Source of the DNA: CAVRXQ01 sp963725215
GTDB taxonomy: Bacteria > Actinomycetota > Acidimicrobiia > Acidimicrobiales > Bog-793
Reading direction: 5' to 3'
NCBI GenBank assembly: GCA_963725215.1
Contig: CAVRXQ010000003.1
Span: 1 to 64,000 of the forward strand
Length of the DNA stretch: 64,000 bases
This document shows positions 1 through 8,604 of the stretch, in pieces. Position 1 is the first letter of the stretch. Each line of letters opens with the position of its first letter. The notes beneath the pieces are model-generated. The model did not search any database. It saw only the letters and a program-made list of their open reading frames with translations, and was not told the DNA's origin. The position numbers and the translations under genes are program-made.

Positions 1-793
1 GGCAACCGTAATGGAGGGCGCCATCCTCGCCACGGGCCACACACTACGTCAGGTAACGGCCTAGTGAGACACGCTCTCACCTTTGCCGAGGACGCCAATG
101 GATTCTGGAACGCCTATCTCACGGCACCGGGTGAGTGCACGGTAGTGCACCTTGCTAAGCAGCCATTCGCAATGTTTGAGTGCAAGCGGGTGGGGGTTGA
201 AGAGGGTCAGAAGAAAGGTCCGCAGACGATTGAAAAGGCGAAACAGGGTGCGTACGTAGCTCGAACGGTGTCCGGCATTCGACCGCGTGACCAAGCGGAC
301 AGGCGAAGTCGCGGCAATCGTCGAGAATCCCGATGGAAGTCTGACTCCTTACGACGACTATTACATCTTTATCGATGACGCTTTGCGCATAGGCGACCGG
401 GACACGCTCCGAGATCTCGTACTAACTGTCGGAGTGGTGAGCAACCACGGCAACTGGTTTACTGCGGAAAATCAGAACAAGGAGATCACGCGTTCTTGCG
501 CAGTCCTATGACTGGCTGTTGTTCCTCACGGACAGCGGCGCTAGCCGAATTCATCGAGACTGCACTGCAAGGAGCCGATGGCCGTTTTGCCGGCGCGGGA
601 AGCGTTCGCAGCCAGCTTACGCGATGAGCGGGGGAAAGAATCGATTCACGAAGGTAGAGATCGACAAGATTGCGGATCGGGAGTTGACCGAGTATTTCCG
701 CGATACCAGCCCTTGGGAGCGTTGGTTCAACGTCGTCACGCCCAAGGCTATCTGCCACGCTGCGAGACGACTTGCTTCGCCTCTCCGAAATAA
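1..793 (+). pseudogene. Type II restriction endonuclease-like remnant, frameshifted and cut by the window edge
   Basis: Pieces of one protein can be read in shifting frames. The clearest block (about 64-270) holds FECKRVGVEEGQKKGPQ followed by TIEKAKQGAYVA, an E-x-K element typical of PD-(D/E)XK restriction enzymes. The next piece (about 275-480, other frame) contains DLVLTVGVVSNHGNWFT, then QSYDWLLFLTD and a further piece ending near NVVTPK (about 630-753). At least four frame changes (near 60, 270, 485 and 545-620) are needed to join them, and the true start lies left of the window. A methyltransferase remnant follows immediately, which supports a restriction-modification pair. Family assignment is by remembered motif similarity only. 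The frameshifts could be decay or sequencing error. Confidence 0.55.
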
Positions 794-813
794 TAAAGCC
801 GGAGGTGTAGCCC

Positions 814-1398
814 GTGACTGCTGGACGCCAGGCTGTATCGATCAGGAAGGATTGGTGCACGCCGCCAGACGTCGGTAGAGTCAGATGCGGCGCGTATTCG
901 GTGGACGAATAGACCTGGATCCGTGCGCAGACGAACACTCGGTCGTTGGCGCCCGCGTGAACTACCAGCTTCCTGATCCACGATGGCCTGGTCGAATCTT
1001 GGGACTACGACACCATCTACGTGAATCCTCCTTACGGAAGCGACAAGTCACGCGGTACACGATCGCGCACTGGTTCGACCGAATCGCAGCGTGCCGCGGC
1101 GATGGGCTCGGAGGTCATCGCGTTGGTACCTGTGGCCACAAACACTGCGCACTGGAAACGCTACGTCTATCCAATAGCTGGGGCGATTTGTTTCCTCTAC
1201 GAACCACGTTTGAGGTTTTTCATCCGCGGCAAGGAGGATCCCAAGGGGGCGCCGATGTCCTGCGCGGTGATCTGTTACGGAAAGCGCGTTGCAGAGTTTG
1301 CTTCCCGAATTCAGACGGCATGGAGTCGTCATCCCGCTAGAGCATGCCGATCTCCGCCTGATCGTTTGGACGACTGGGAAACGGTCTGGACCTCGTAA
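814..1398 (+). pseudogene. Dam-like DNA N6-adenine methyltransferase, multiply frameshifted
   Basis: A GTG at 814 preceded by GGAGGTG (801-807) starts VTAGRQAVSIRKDWCTPPDV. The reading then shifts frame to RRVFGGRIDLDPCADEHS, shifts again to HDGLVESWDYDTIYVNPPYG, goes through a short TIAHWFDRIAA piece in another frame, and returns to SEVIALVPVATNTAHWKRY and then PMSCAVICYG. The NPPY tetrad is the catalytic motif of amino-methyltransferases that methylate adenine N6. DPC near the start and the trailing C-A-V-I fit the phage/element-type Dam family. At least four single-base frame changes are required. It would have protected DNA against the endonuclease encoded upstream. As read, neither enzyme can be made. 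Confidence 0.7.
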
Positions 1399-1585
1399 CC
1401 GGGGAACATGCTTCGTCGATGCGTGCCGAGCGTTCGCCGGAGTGTGCATCCGGCATGGTCCCCTTGGGCGAACTGCTAGCGACTCTCAAGGGGAAGATGG
1501 GAGCGAATACTCATTGACAGCCAGTCGCCCTCCCGCCAGTCACCGGGAAACTGATCACCGATGAAGTGTGAGCCGCGACTAAGTA

Positions 1586-2101
1586 TCACAAATCTGGAAG
1601 ATCGGAATCCAATCCGTGATCTCGAAGGAACGCGACCTGCCGATCGAAATCGGCGGGGTCTTTGAGCTGAGGAGTACCCGGTCCAAACGCAAGATCGTGC
1701 ATATTGCGAAGGCCACTCGTCAGCGACAAAAGCTCCTTCTCCTCGGGGATTCGGCCAGTCGCCATCGTCCCGACCGCCGCGGTAAAAACGACGTTCATTT
1801 TTTGCGCTTCTGCTCGCAGCCGTTGCTTTCTTTCATCGCGCCCTCTCGCGTACATATTGAGCTCGCCGAGGGCCGTTGTCGCGATCTCGCACGTATGCCC
1901 CCACGACGGCAGATGCACTGCCTGTCGCGCTTGCGGATCGAATATGGCAAAGGTTGCTGCTCTTACCGCGATGTCGAGCTTCGCGAGGGAACGCTGAATC
2001 TCTAGCCAGTTTTCCCGTCGACGCTCAAGCAGGTGGGCAAGAACCACGCCCACAACGACCGCGACCCCTCCGATGAGGCCACCCACGGCCGCTGCGCCCA
2101 T
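1586..2101 (-). CDS. Hypothetical membrane-anchored protein
   Basis: This is an intact 171-residue protein. Its first 25 residues (MGAAAVGGLIGGVAVVVGVVLAHLL) form one hydrophobic segment followed by the basic stretch ERRREN, so it is probably anchored in the membrane with a cytoplasmic body. The rest is soluble, mostly helical and rich in charged residues, with no family motif that I recognise. It sits between the broken restriction-modification pair and a frameshifted replication-like gene, both likely element cargo. Function unknown. Confidence 0.6.
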   Translation of the reverse strand: MGAAAVGGLIGGVAVVVGVVLAHLLERRRENWLEIQRSLAKLDIAVRAATFAIFDPQARQAVHLPSWGHTCEIATTALGELNMYARGRDERKQRLRAEAQKMNVVFTAAVGTMATGRIPEEKELLSLTSGLRNMHDLAFGPGTPQLKDPADFDRQVAFLRDHGLDSDLPDL

Positions 2102-2301
2102 CGAACGCCGCCGCCCCAGCCCTCAGCTACGCCGGGGGCGTCGGCGGCTTGGAGGACGCCGACGCCTCAGCTCCGGTGGTGGACTGCGTTGGGGTACCCC
2201 CGCCGATCTCAAGGGGAAGGCCCTCAAGGAGCAGTTCACTGTCACCCCCGAGGGCGACGAGGAAGTGGCGTATTTCGGCCTGCTTGGCGACGTCGTTCCA
2301 C

Positions 2302-3166
2302 TCAAGCGTGTAGAAGAGGTTCCAGGTACAGATTCCGCGGGCGCTCGAACCGTCGCTTCGTCACCGGATCTTGTCGAATTGTCGTGGTCGCGACGAAATT
2401 CTGTTTCCTCAAAGCATGAAGGCCACGCTCAAGCGTCGCCACAGAGAACGGGATACGGATATGGCCCTCGGGCCTCCGATGCTGCGGATCCGCAAACCGG
2501 TCGAGAATTCGGAACCAGACTCCCCGCCGGGGCGATCCGCCGCCTGCTTCCACCAGTCCCCTGTCGAAGCCCTCGCCGATCATCGCCGCAAGGTAGAAGC
2601 TTGAGTTCTGGTGCCCCCCAATCCCGAATGGTTCCCGTGGAGAAGAGGGTCCCGTGCACCGTGATGTAGAGCTCGCCACCCTTACCCGTCGGGTCATCCA
2701 GGGGATTCTCAGCTCCATCGTCGCTGAGGACAAGTAAACGCGGCCTGCCACCGAGCTTCTCGCGCCGGATCAGCTTCAGCGCTTCGAGCTTCTCGATCTG
2801 CTCGCCAACCCATTTACGCTTCGCACGGCGAACCTCCGCCGAGTAGTCGGGCTGGCTTCCCGCTCCGCCGTAGCGGTCGCCGTGCCGGACAAGGTCGTGG
2901 AGGTCCTCGTAGGAGTAGTGCGGGAGAACAATGCCGACTTGTCGCCGACCGGCGTGCTCCGGCAGCGACGCGATGCCCCGCAACAAGAGGTCGAGCTTCG
3001 CGGCGCCCGCGGCCCGGTCGCGGATTAGTGGCGCCAGGTGCTCAGCGATATGCCGATGGCGGAAACGGAATCGATACTTCCCGTTCACGCCGCTGCCGTA
3101 CAAGAGCGGCGGCGTTCCGACAGGTCGGGTCCGCCGCAGAGGTGAAGCCGCTTCCTCGATCGTCAT
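2302..3166 (-). pseudogene. Replication-initiator-like winged-helix protein, frameshifted at a C6/G6 run
   Basis: The N-terminal part (to about residue 185) reads MTIEEAASPLRR and onwards to GTLFSTGTIRDWG. It then loses frame at six G (plus-strand C run 2614-2619), and the natural sequence continues in the adjacent frame as HQNSSFYLAAMIGEGFD, ending ERPRNLYLEPLLHA at 2302. Two stretches look like winged helices: one around KWVGEQIEKLEALKLIRRE with the wing GGRPRLLVL, and one around LERGLHALRKQNFVATTTI. Two winged-helix domains are the layout of plasmid Rep proteins. Together with the iteron-like repeats just upstream of its start (3176-3208), this suggests replication or copy control of a mobile element. 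The Rep assignment is inference; no diagnostic motif was recognised. Confidence 0.45.
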
Positions 3167-3175
3167 TGACCCGAG

Positions 3176-3208
3176 TATAGATGGGCTGTTGTCCTCTTTA
3201 TAGATGGG
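3176..3208. repeat. Two iteron-like 10-bp direct repeats
   Basis: TATAGATGGG occurs at 3176-3185 and again at 3199-3208, 23 bp start to start (about two helical turns). The pair lies immediately upstream of the minus-strand winged-helix gene starting at 3166, where an autoregulatory or origin site for a Rep protein would be expected. Confidence 0.45.
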
Positions 3209-3344
3209 TCGATGACCCCTAAATCGAGGGAACTAGAAGAGCTACCTCTAGAACAGTTACGAACAGGGACTCGGCGCGGCCCATCCAATCTCCGGCCAAC
3301 TGACCACGCGATAGCCCTCACCGGCAGTAACGTTCACCGTCCGC

Positions 3345-3376
3345 GACAAAGGCCCGCCCCAAGGCGGACCCTTGTC
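3345..3376. terminator. Strong hairpin, terminator-like
   Basis: GACAAAGGCCCGCC (3345-3358) pairs with GGCGGACCCTTGTC (3363-3376) across a 4-nt loop, with two non-Watson-Crick positions. A second inverted repeat follows: GGCCGTGACCG (3383-3393) with CGGTCACGGCC (3423-3433). Both lie in the leader upstream of the gene starting at 3488. Neither is followed by a T run, so they may be regulatory instead of terminators. Confidence 0.4.
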
Positions 3377-3487
3377 GAGCACGGCCGTGACCGGTCGTTG
3401 CTAGTTGGCACTGTCATCGTATCGGTCACGGCCTCCTTATCAACTCACCGGGCAGCGCCCGGAATCATCCAAGGAGACCGATACGCA

Positions 3488-4926
3488 ATGACAGCAATTC
3501 ACGTTCAGCCAGTTCAGGACGAACCTCTCGTCACCTATCACCCCGGAGAGGGCCTCGTGGTTCGCTCCGCGGTCGTCGCCGAGCCTGAAGTTCAGACCGA
3601 GTCGCTCCGGTGGACAACCGGAGTCCGCGGCGAGGAAGTGGAGCCCGACGCTGCGGCGGGCGCAGACCTCTCGGAGTTCCACCGCATGGCGGTCTGCCTA
3701 GGTGCTCGGGTGCTCCAGGCGACCGGCGACGACTCGACCGCCGTGACGCTTTCGGGGACGGTGAGCCATCTCGCGGAACAGGCACAAACCGCGAGCACTT
3801 CCCTCGTAAACGGGGCCCTCAGTGCGTCGGCCCAAGTGGTGGCAACGGCAGCCAAGGCGACGCGGGAAGCCACTGAGGCGACAGGCAAGATCATCGACGA
3901 AGCGCGTGAGCGGTTCCAGAAGGAGGTGGGATCGGGAGTCGCTGACGCCATGGAGAGCGTGCGCACGGAACTGGACCGGTTGCTCGGCCCAGAAGGGGGC
4001 AAGGCGATGGTCGCAATCAAGGACATCGTCGGAAAGGCGATCACCGAGAACCACGCCGCCTGGCAGCGCAGCCTCACGGCGACGCTGACGGAGGTGTCAA
4101 AGACGCTCGACGTCAACAACCCGGCTAGTCCTCTGGGAGCGCTGGAGAGGCGGCTTGCCGAGCAGCAAGAACGGCAGCACACGGAGCTCGCGTCGAAGCT
4201 CGACACCGTCCATCAGATGGTCGTGGGAGCAGCGTCGGCGGCGACCACGGCGGCTGCTGTAGCGGCTGCGCGGGTCAACTCCCCCGCCAAGGGGAGGCCG
4301 TACCAAGAGGCGATCGGCGCCGCGCTCGAAACCGTCGCGGCCGGCATCGGGGCCGCGTATCTCGACACTGCTGACTCGGTCGGACGCATCAAATCCTGCA
4401 AGAAGGGGGACGGCATCCTCGACAAGCAGCTGCCCGACCGCGACGACGCGATTGCCCGAGTGGTGGTCGAGGCGACGGCCCAAGGTCATCGCCGCAGCTG
4501 GCCCGAGTATCTCGAAACAGCGCAGCGCAACCGGGAGGCTCAGGCTTCCCTCGGTCTTGTGCCGTCAAGCGATTTGGTGCCGGGGGGGGGCAGACGCTCG
4601 CGGTCGTCCGTCCGCACCAGCTCGTGCTCGCCTTCGACCCAGAGCAGGACGACCCCGCACTCCTCCGGGCTGCGATCCAGTTGCTTCTGGTCCAGGCGGA
4701 GCGTCGGCTCGCAGACGACCGAGCGGGCGACCTGAGCCTCGCGGACAGTCGGCTGGAGGAGGCGCGCAGAAGGCTGGTCGAAATGGGAGACATCATCAAG
4801 ACGGCGGTAGCTGTACGCAACGGAGCGGGCAAGGTTGTCACCGGGCTGGAGGCACTCCACGAGTCTCTTCTCTTGACGATCGACCAGGCGCGCTCAGCGC
4901 TTGGGGCCTCACTCCTGGCGGCTTAG
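3488..4926 (+). pseudogene. Large alpha-helical hypothetical protein, frameshifted at a run of nine G
   Basis: Start ATG 3488 follows AAGGAGA (3471-3477). The protein runs 360-plus residues to SSDLVPGGG, where a G9 tract (4582-4590) breaks the frame. One more G would restore QTLAVVRPHQLVLAFDPEQ and continue to the tag at 4924-4926, giving about 480 residues. The middle (about residues 90-260) is long helix rich in A, E and T, likely coiled coil. A C-terminal domain starts near IGAAYLDTADSVGRI and carries KKGDGILD and IARVVVEAT, reminiscent of a PD-(D/E)XK-type core, followed by RSWPEYLETAQRNREAQ. The nuclease idea is weak inference. It is followed by a strong hairpin at 4941-4973. Confidence 0.5.
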
Positions 4927-4940
4927 TCGCCCACCAATCA

Positions 4941-4973
4941 GCCCGGGCGGTCGGTGGTCGCCACCGCCCGGGC
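4941..4973 (+). terminator. Intrinsic-type terminator hairpin
   Basis: GCCCGGGCGGT (4941-4951) pairs perfectly with ACCGCCCGGGC (4963-4973) around an 11-nt loop, 15 nt after the stop of the preceding gene. No T tract follows, as is common in high-GC actinobacteria. Confidence 0.65.
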
Positions 4974-5387
4974 GCACGGCCGAGGTCCGGGCAATCGCCC
5001 GGCTATCGGTCAACAGCGCGAGGTCCCTTTGCGGGATCGGTCAAACGCGCCACCCGATGCACATTCCCTCTTTGGTTTGAGGTTCGCGCGGATCATTTGC
5101 GATCGCCGGATCCGAGTCAGAAGTTGCGAAGGTGCTGATTCTCTTCGCGACCATATGCGGAAAGCGTGCGAAACGCGCAGGCCCCCGCTCGACCAACGCT
5201 CGTGGCGCGCAACCCCCCGGGGGGTCCTGTCACGAGCGTCCAGCCGCGGTCACCGTTTGGTCACGAGATGCACGGTCCGACCCACTTGCGGACACTGCCG
5301 CACACCGACGCCCCGAGACATAAGTGCTCGTAGACGTGTGACAACGCCGGGGCACGATCCCGGACACGGGGCCCGGAAAGTGACTAC

Positions 5388-5427
5388 GGATCAGAAGGTT
5401 GGGGGTTCGAGTCCCTCCGAGCGCGCT
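5388..5427 (+). other. tRNA-Arg(ACG) 3' fragment, candidate attachment site copy 1
   Basis: The 40 bp read as the 3' side of a tRNA: anticodon-stem strand, variable region, T arm (5401-5417, GGGGGTTCGAGTCCCTC) and acceptor strand. The preceding bases 5381-5390 (TGACTACGGA) extend the match through an ACG anticodon loop. No 5' half is present, so this is not a functional tRNA. The same 40 bp recur once at 8605-8644 with a single mismatch. Integrases commonly use tRNA 3' ends as att sites. The stretch 4974-5387 otherwise holds nothing that I recognise, and neither does 5428-5699. Confidence 0.7.
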
Positions 5428-5699
5428 CAACTCGCAGGTCAGATTGCATTTTGGCGTTAATTTTCATGCACTCAGTGGGGTATTACTACTAAATTTCTGA
5501 TTCTCAGGAAGCGCCCGCGCCTTCGGAGCGTCCATAAACGGCTGCGCACTGCGGACGCGTCCCACATCGTTATTGCCGTGCTTTATGTGGCACTCCGAGT
5601 ATTGCGTAATGCTGAACACGAAGCGACTGCGTGTCGCAAAGAGGACCTGAAGACGCGGGGAACATGAGCCGCGCGAGCAAGTCGCTGCGATGACCCGGA

Positions 5700-5737
5700 G
5701 GTCACAGCACGGTCACAACTGTGACCTCGGTGTGACC
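5700..5737. promoter_or_regulatory. Symmetrical operator array of four TGTGACC half-sites
   Basis: GGTCACA at 5700-5706 and 5711-5717 faces TGTGACC at 5720-5726 and 5731-5737, with spacers of 4, 2 and 4 bp. The whole 38 bp is an exact dyad in its half-sites. It lies 60 bp upstream of the lipoprotein start at 5797, a natural position for a dimeric or tetrameric regulator. The binding protein is unknown. Confidence 0.55.
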
Positions 5738-5796
5738 TCCAATTTCGTACAACTGTGCTTTCCTTCGCTTCGACGATTGCGGTTGGGGAGGCGCAG

Positions 5797-6420
5797 ATGA
5801 AAGGAAATAAGGATCGCACTGACGACGGTCCCGCGGGTTCAAGGCCCCAGCAAGGGTGGCCGGTCCGAATGCGAGGGTTTGCTGCGCTCGTGGCGGTGCT
5901 GGGATTCGGTCTGTCGGCGTGCGGAGGCGGTGCTGCTTCCCCGGACATCGCAAGCGTCGGGTCGAGCTCGACAACGACCAGCGTGGCAGCGGCCGGATCG
6001 GCATCGAGCGCAGGGCTTGCTTATCCGCGGTGCATGCGCTCACACGGCGTGCCGAACTTCCCAGACCCGAGCGCGAACGGAGGCTTCACTCTCGGCCCTG
6101 GAACCAACCCGCATTCACCGGCGTTCAAGGCAGCGCAGGCGAAGTGCCAGAAGCTCGGCGGCCTCCCGAGCCCCGGCTCGGAAACGCATCCTTCCGCACA
6201 GGCGCTGGCACAGATACTGAAGATCTCGCAGTGCATGCGTCGACACGGCATCTCCGACTTCCCCGACCCGACGACCTCGATGCCGTCCAACATGGCGAGC
6301 TTCCAATATGTGTCCGACCGCGACGGGGCGATCCTGGCTTTCCCGCGCGGGTTCGATGATCAGTCACCGCGGTTCACTCACGCAGCGGCCGCGTGCGGGT
6401 TCAAACTGACCAACCACTGA
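5797..6420 (+). CDS. Secreted lipoprotein with two CMR-x-HG-(V/I) repeats
   Basis: Start ATG 5797 is chosen for the GGGGAGG at 5785-5791. The 207-residue product has a basic N-terminus and the hydrophobic segment GFAALVAVLGFGLSACGGG, whose LSAC is a lipobox, so it should be lipid-anchored outside the cell. A serine/threonine-rich linker follows. Two related motifs then appear, CMRSHGVPNFPDPSA and CMRRHGISDFPDPTT, each followed by a conserved cysteine region (AKCQKLGG, AACGFKL). This repeat is familiar from actinobacterial lipoproteins of unknown function, sometimes found near efflux or sensor genes. It lies between the two tRNA-Arg fragments and behind the symmetrical operator. Confidence 0.75.
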   Translation: MKGNKDRTDDGPAGSRPQQGWPVRMRGFAALVAVLGFGLSACGGGAASPDIASVGSSSTTTSVAAAGSASSAGLAYPRCMRSHGVPNFPDPSANGGFTLGPGTNPHSPAFKAAQAKCQKLGGLPSPGSETHPSAQALAQILKISQCMRRHGISDFPDPTTSMPSNMASFQYVSDRDGAILAFPRGFDDQSPRFTHAAAACGFKLTNH

Positions 6421-6472
6421 TGGAAACCGGAACGCTGCGGAATGGAGCCGCAAAAGGTAGATCGGCGCGGTG

Positions 6473-7099
6473 CTACACGCGGGTCTGGAGGATTTGGGTT
6501 CCCTCGCCCGACAGGTCCTTTAGAGGCGCCTTGCGTCCAGCCATAACGAGGATGAGCGACGCCAGCGGACCCTCGACGGTCGGACCGTTCCCCGTCGTCC
6601 AGTCAGAGTCCGTGGCCGACACGCGCAGACCGGCAATGCGCTTCTTGGCCTGGAGTGGGAAACCTATGCGCTTCACCAGGTCGGCCACTGTCAACAACGT
6701 CGCCTCCGGCACACTCCGGGTCATGCCCGTGGGTCGGCGGATGTCGCCGCTGTGGCACACGATGTCGATGAGCATGATCTCGGAATTCGCCCCGGGAGCC
6801 GTGCGATGCATCCCTATCGTTTTCCTGAACTCCCGCAGGAGCTCGTCGGGGCCTGCCATTCCCAGCGCCAGGCCTTGACGGGCCATGAAGCGGTTGAAGT
6901 TCATGCCGCTCTTGCACAGTCCCACAAAGAACGGGACCGCCTTCAAGTCCGCTCCGCCAATCAGGTGGCCGACGACGTGCCGGACCTTCCATTCGCTGCA
7001 CAACGACTGGGCGTCCCACTGGCCGTTGTCGAGAGTTGCCAGATCGTCAGCCAGCGCCAAACGCTCTTCGTCCACGGCTTGCCACGTGTCCACGACCAC
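6473..7099 (-). CDS. DinB-like / maleylpyruvate isomerase N-terminal family protein
   Basis: This 208-residue protein begins MVVDTWQAVDEERLALADDL and contains LCSEWKVRHVVGHLIGGADL, the N-terminal helical pattern of the actinobacterial family that includes mycothiol-dependent maleylpyruvate isomerase. A conserved histidine and D/E residues of a metal site lie there, with a second histidine in DIVCHSGDIRRP. Family members are thiol (mycothiol)-dependent transferases or unknowns. The gene is divergent from a TetR gene with a perfect palindrome between them, so it is probably that regulator's target. Substrate unknown. Confidence 0.7.
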   Translation of the reverse strand: MVVDTWQAVDEERLALADDLATLDNGQWDAQSLCSEWKVRHVVGHLIGGADLKAVPFFVGLCKSGMNFNRFMARQGLALGMAGPDELLREFRKTIGMHRTAPGANSEIMLIDIVCHSGDIRRPTGMTRSVPEATLLTVADLVKRIGFPLQAKKRIAGLRVSATDSDWTTGNGPTVEGPLASLILVMAGRKAPLKDLSGEGTQILQTRV

Positions 7100-7110
7100 C
7101 TCCGACCGTA

Positions 7111-7125
7111 CTTGACACTGTCAAG
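7111..7125. promoter_or_regulatory. TetR operator candidate
   Basis: CTTGACACTGTCAAG is a perfect 15-bp palindrome around a central C, in the 37-bp gap between the divergent DinB-like and TetR genes. It contains TTGACA, so a bound repressor would cover a likely -35 box. Confidence 0.6.
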
Positions 7126-7136
7126 TTGAACCGCCG

Positions 7137-7755
7137 ATGTCAAGATGCGGTGTGGCGAAGAGGGAAGGCGACCTGCCCGCCGCTCTGCTCCAGGCGGTCG
7201 ACGACGCGGTGCGAGAAGGCGGAGCCAGCGCCTTGTCGCTCCGAGACGTCGCCCGAAGGGCGGGTGTCTCCCACGCCGCGCCCGCGCATCACTTTGGCAG
7301 CAAAGCGGGGCTTCTCACCGCGTTCGCGGTCCAGGGATACCGCCGGCTCGCGCAGTCGGTGATCGAGGAGTTGGGTCGTGTCGGCCCAACAGATGGGCCG
7401 ACGACGCTGGCGGCCGTTGGCCGAGGTTACGTGCGCTTCGCAGTGTCCGAGCCGGCCGAATTTGAAGTGATGTTCCGACTCGATGCGCTCGAAGAAGGCG
7501 CGCCCGAACTCGTCCAGGCAACCGACGCTGCCTACTCGTTGCTGAGCGCGACGATCGAACGGTGCCGCTTGGAGGGTTCGCTAGGCAACTTGGATCCCAT
7601 GCTCGTCGGCGTTCAGCGCGTGGTCGATCGTGCACGGGCTCGCGAGCCTTTGGATCAGCGGCTGGCTCGCGGGCCGAGTCGACTCGACCGACATCGACCA
7701 ACTCGCCGCCGACGTCTCCGAACTCTTCGTGGATTCGGTACTGCGTCGTCGGTGA
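7137..7755 (+). pseudogene. TetR-family regulator, C-terminus frameshifted
   Basis: ATG 7137 (GTG 7152 is possible) starts a protein with the TetR helix-turn-helix ALSLRDVARRAGVSHAAPAH followed by HFGSKAGLLTAF (about residues 35-65) and a helical ligand domain. After DPMLVGV the frame changes, and as read it ends at 7760 in arginine-rich nonsense. The inverted duplicate at 25783-25963 keeps the frame: WSIVHGLASLWISGW and onwards to DSVLRRR. It shows that this copy has one extra base near 7614-7622; corrected, it would end at 7755. It probably represses the divergent DinB-like gene through the palindrome at 7111-7125. The helix-turn-helix is intact, so a truncated repressor might still fold in part. 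Confidence 0.7.
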
Positions 7756-7761
7756 CCTGAT
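7580..7761 (+). repeat. TetR-end duplication, copy 1
   Basis: These 182 bp match 25783-25963 on the opposite strand at roughly 90 % by eye, including the stop codon and six bases beyond it. Confidence 0.75.
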
Positions 7762-7909
7762 CGAACCTGTGAATCGCGGCCGAACCAGGATTCGCTTCGA
7801 AACAGCTGCTCCGGCAATCAGCGTTCCGCGCCGGGTGATCCGATCACAGGCTCTCGGCTGAGAACGTGGACAAAGCCGTCGGTCGAATGTGGAGTCATAG
7901 GCTGTATTT

Positions 7910-8287
7910 GTGCACCGAATCCTGATGCGCACGATCGTCTTCGATTTCCCTTCCGATGTGCACGACGCCGCGCGTGACTTTTGGCAAACCGCGCTCATGG
8001 CTGATCTCCGCAGGGGATCCAAGTACCCCGAATATCACGTGCTGGAGCATCCCGCGGCACTCGGCCCCGTAATGGTGCAGCACTTGCAGGACGGCACTAG
8101 CCACATCCACGTCGATATCGAGACCGACGACCTTGAAGCCGAGGTCTCACGACTTGTCGAGGCTGGAGCAAAGATGGTGCAGCGCCAGGCTGAGTGGACG
8201 GTCCTTCGCGATCCCGGCGGGCTGTTGTTCTGCGCAGTACCCGCTAGTTCTGAGGACTTCGAGGAACTCGCCCACCTCACCAGTTGA
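7910..8287 (+). CDS. VOC-family (glyoxalase-like) protein
   Basis: This 125-residue single-domain protein starts at GTG 7910 or, as likely, at ATG 7925 (MRTIVFDFPSDVHDAARDFW). The order of elements fits the vicinal-oxygen-chelate fold: an N-terminal strand and helix with ARDFWQTAL, then HIHVDIETDDLEAEVSRL, and the C-terminal DPGGLLFCAVP, which resembles the last beta strands of the family. Members bind a metal and act as glyoxalases, dioxygenases or resistance proteins. Nothing here identifies the substrate. It lies just inside the right-hand tRNA-Arg fragment. Confidence 0.7.
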   Translation: MHRILMRTIVFDFPSDVHDAARDFWQTALMADLRRGSKYPEYHVLEHPAALGPVMVQHLQDGTSHIHVDIETDDLEAEVSRLVEAGAKMVQRQAEWTVLRDPGGLLFCAVPASSEDFEELAHLTS

Positions 8288-8476
8288 GAGCGAGAACGGT
8301 CTGACCTTCCGCAGCGAAGCTGCCGCTCGGCACCGGTACTCGAGGTATCCCAAAACGCTCGACTGGGCCGTTGGCTCCGGTGCCGCTGACCAATGCCAAT
8401 ATCCTCGGGCACCGCTACGCGCCGGATTGGCGCGCGCGGCGGGACGTTTGGGGCGAGAGCCTTGCCACCTAATCGC

Positions 8477-8498
8477 GTTGCTACTGAGTTGCTACTGA
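8477..8498 (+). repeat. Tandem GTTGCTACTGA repeat next to the second tRNA-Arg fragment
   Basis: Two perfect 11-bp copies lie head to tail (8477-8487, 8488-8498), about 107 bp from the tRNA fragment. Short direct repeats of this kind next to att cores are often arm-type integrase sites. No integrase gene survives here: 8288-8604 has no gene that I can support. Confidence 0.45.
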
Positions 8499-8604
8499 AA
8501 TGTGGCGCGCCACACAGTCAGAGCGCGACGAGAAGGACGGGACATCAGGACTGACCGGCGCCATCGGACGACAGCGCGCGGCGCGGACCGCCTACGAGTG
8601 ATAG

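Noticed and set aside
2120..2302. A plus-strand piece with coding-like bias (GTPADLKGKALKEQFTV and EEVAYFGLLGDVVPL)
   Set aside because: It has no start, no complete domain, and runs into the opposite-strand gene; it may be a gene fragment but cannot be supported.
5381..5427. An intact tRNA gene
   Set aside because: No matching 5' acceptor strand or D arm lies within 80 bp upstream; only the 3' side is present.
5230..5460. Open frames on both strands over the tRNA-Arg fragment, coding for phrases such as GGTRTPNLLIRS
   Set aside because: These are the well-known false proteins produced by translating a tRNA 3' end.
8288..8470. End of an integrase gene before the att-like repeat
   Set aside because: The only hint is a short ILGHRYAPDW-like phrase; the catalytic R-x-x-R and Y regions of tyrosine recombinases are not seen.
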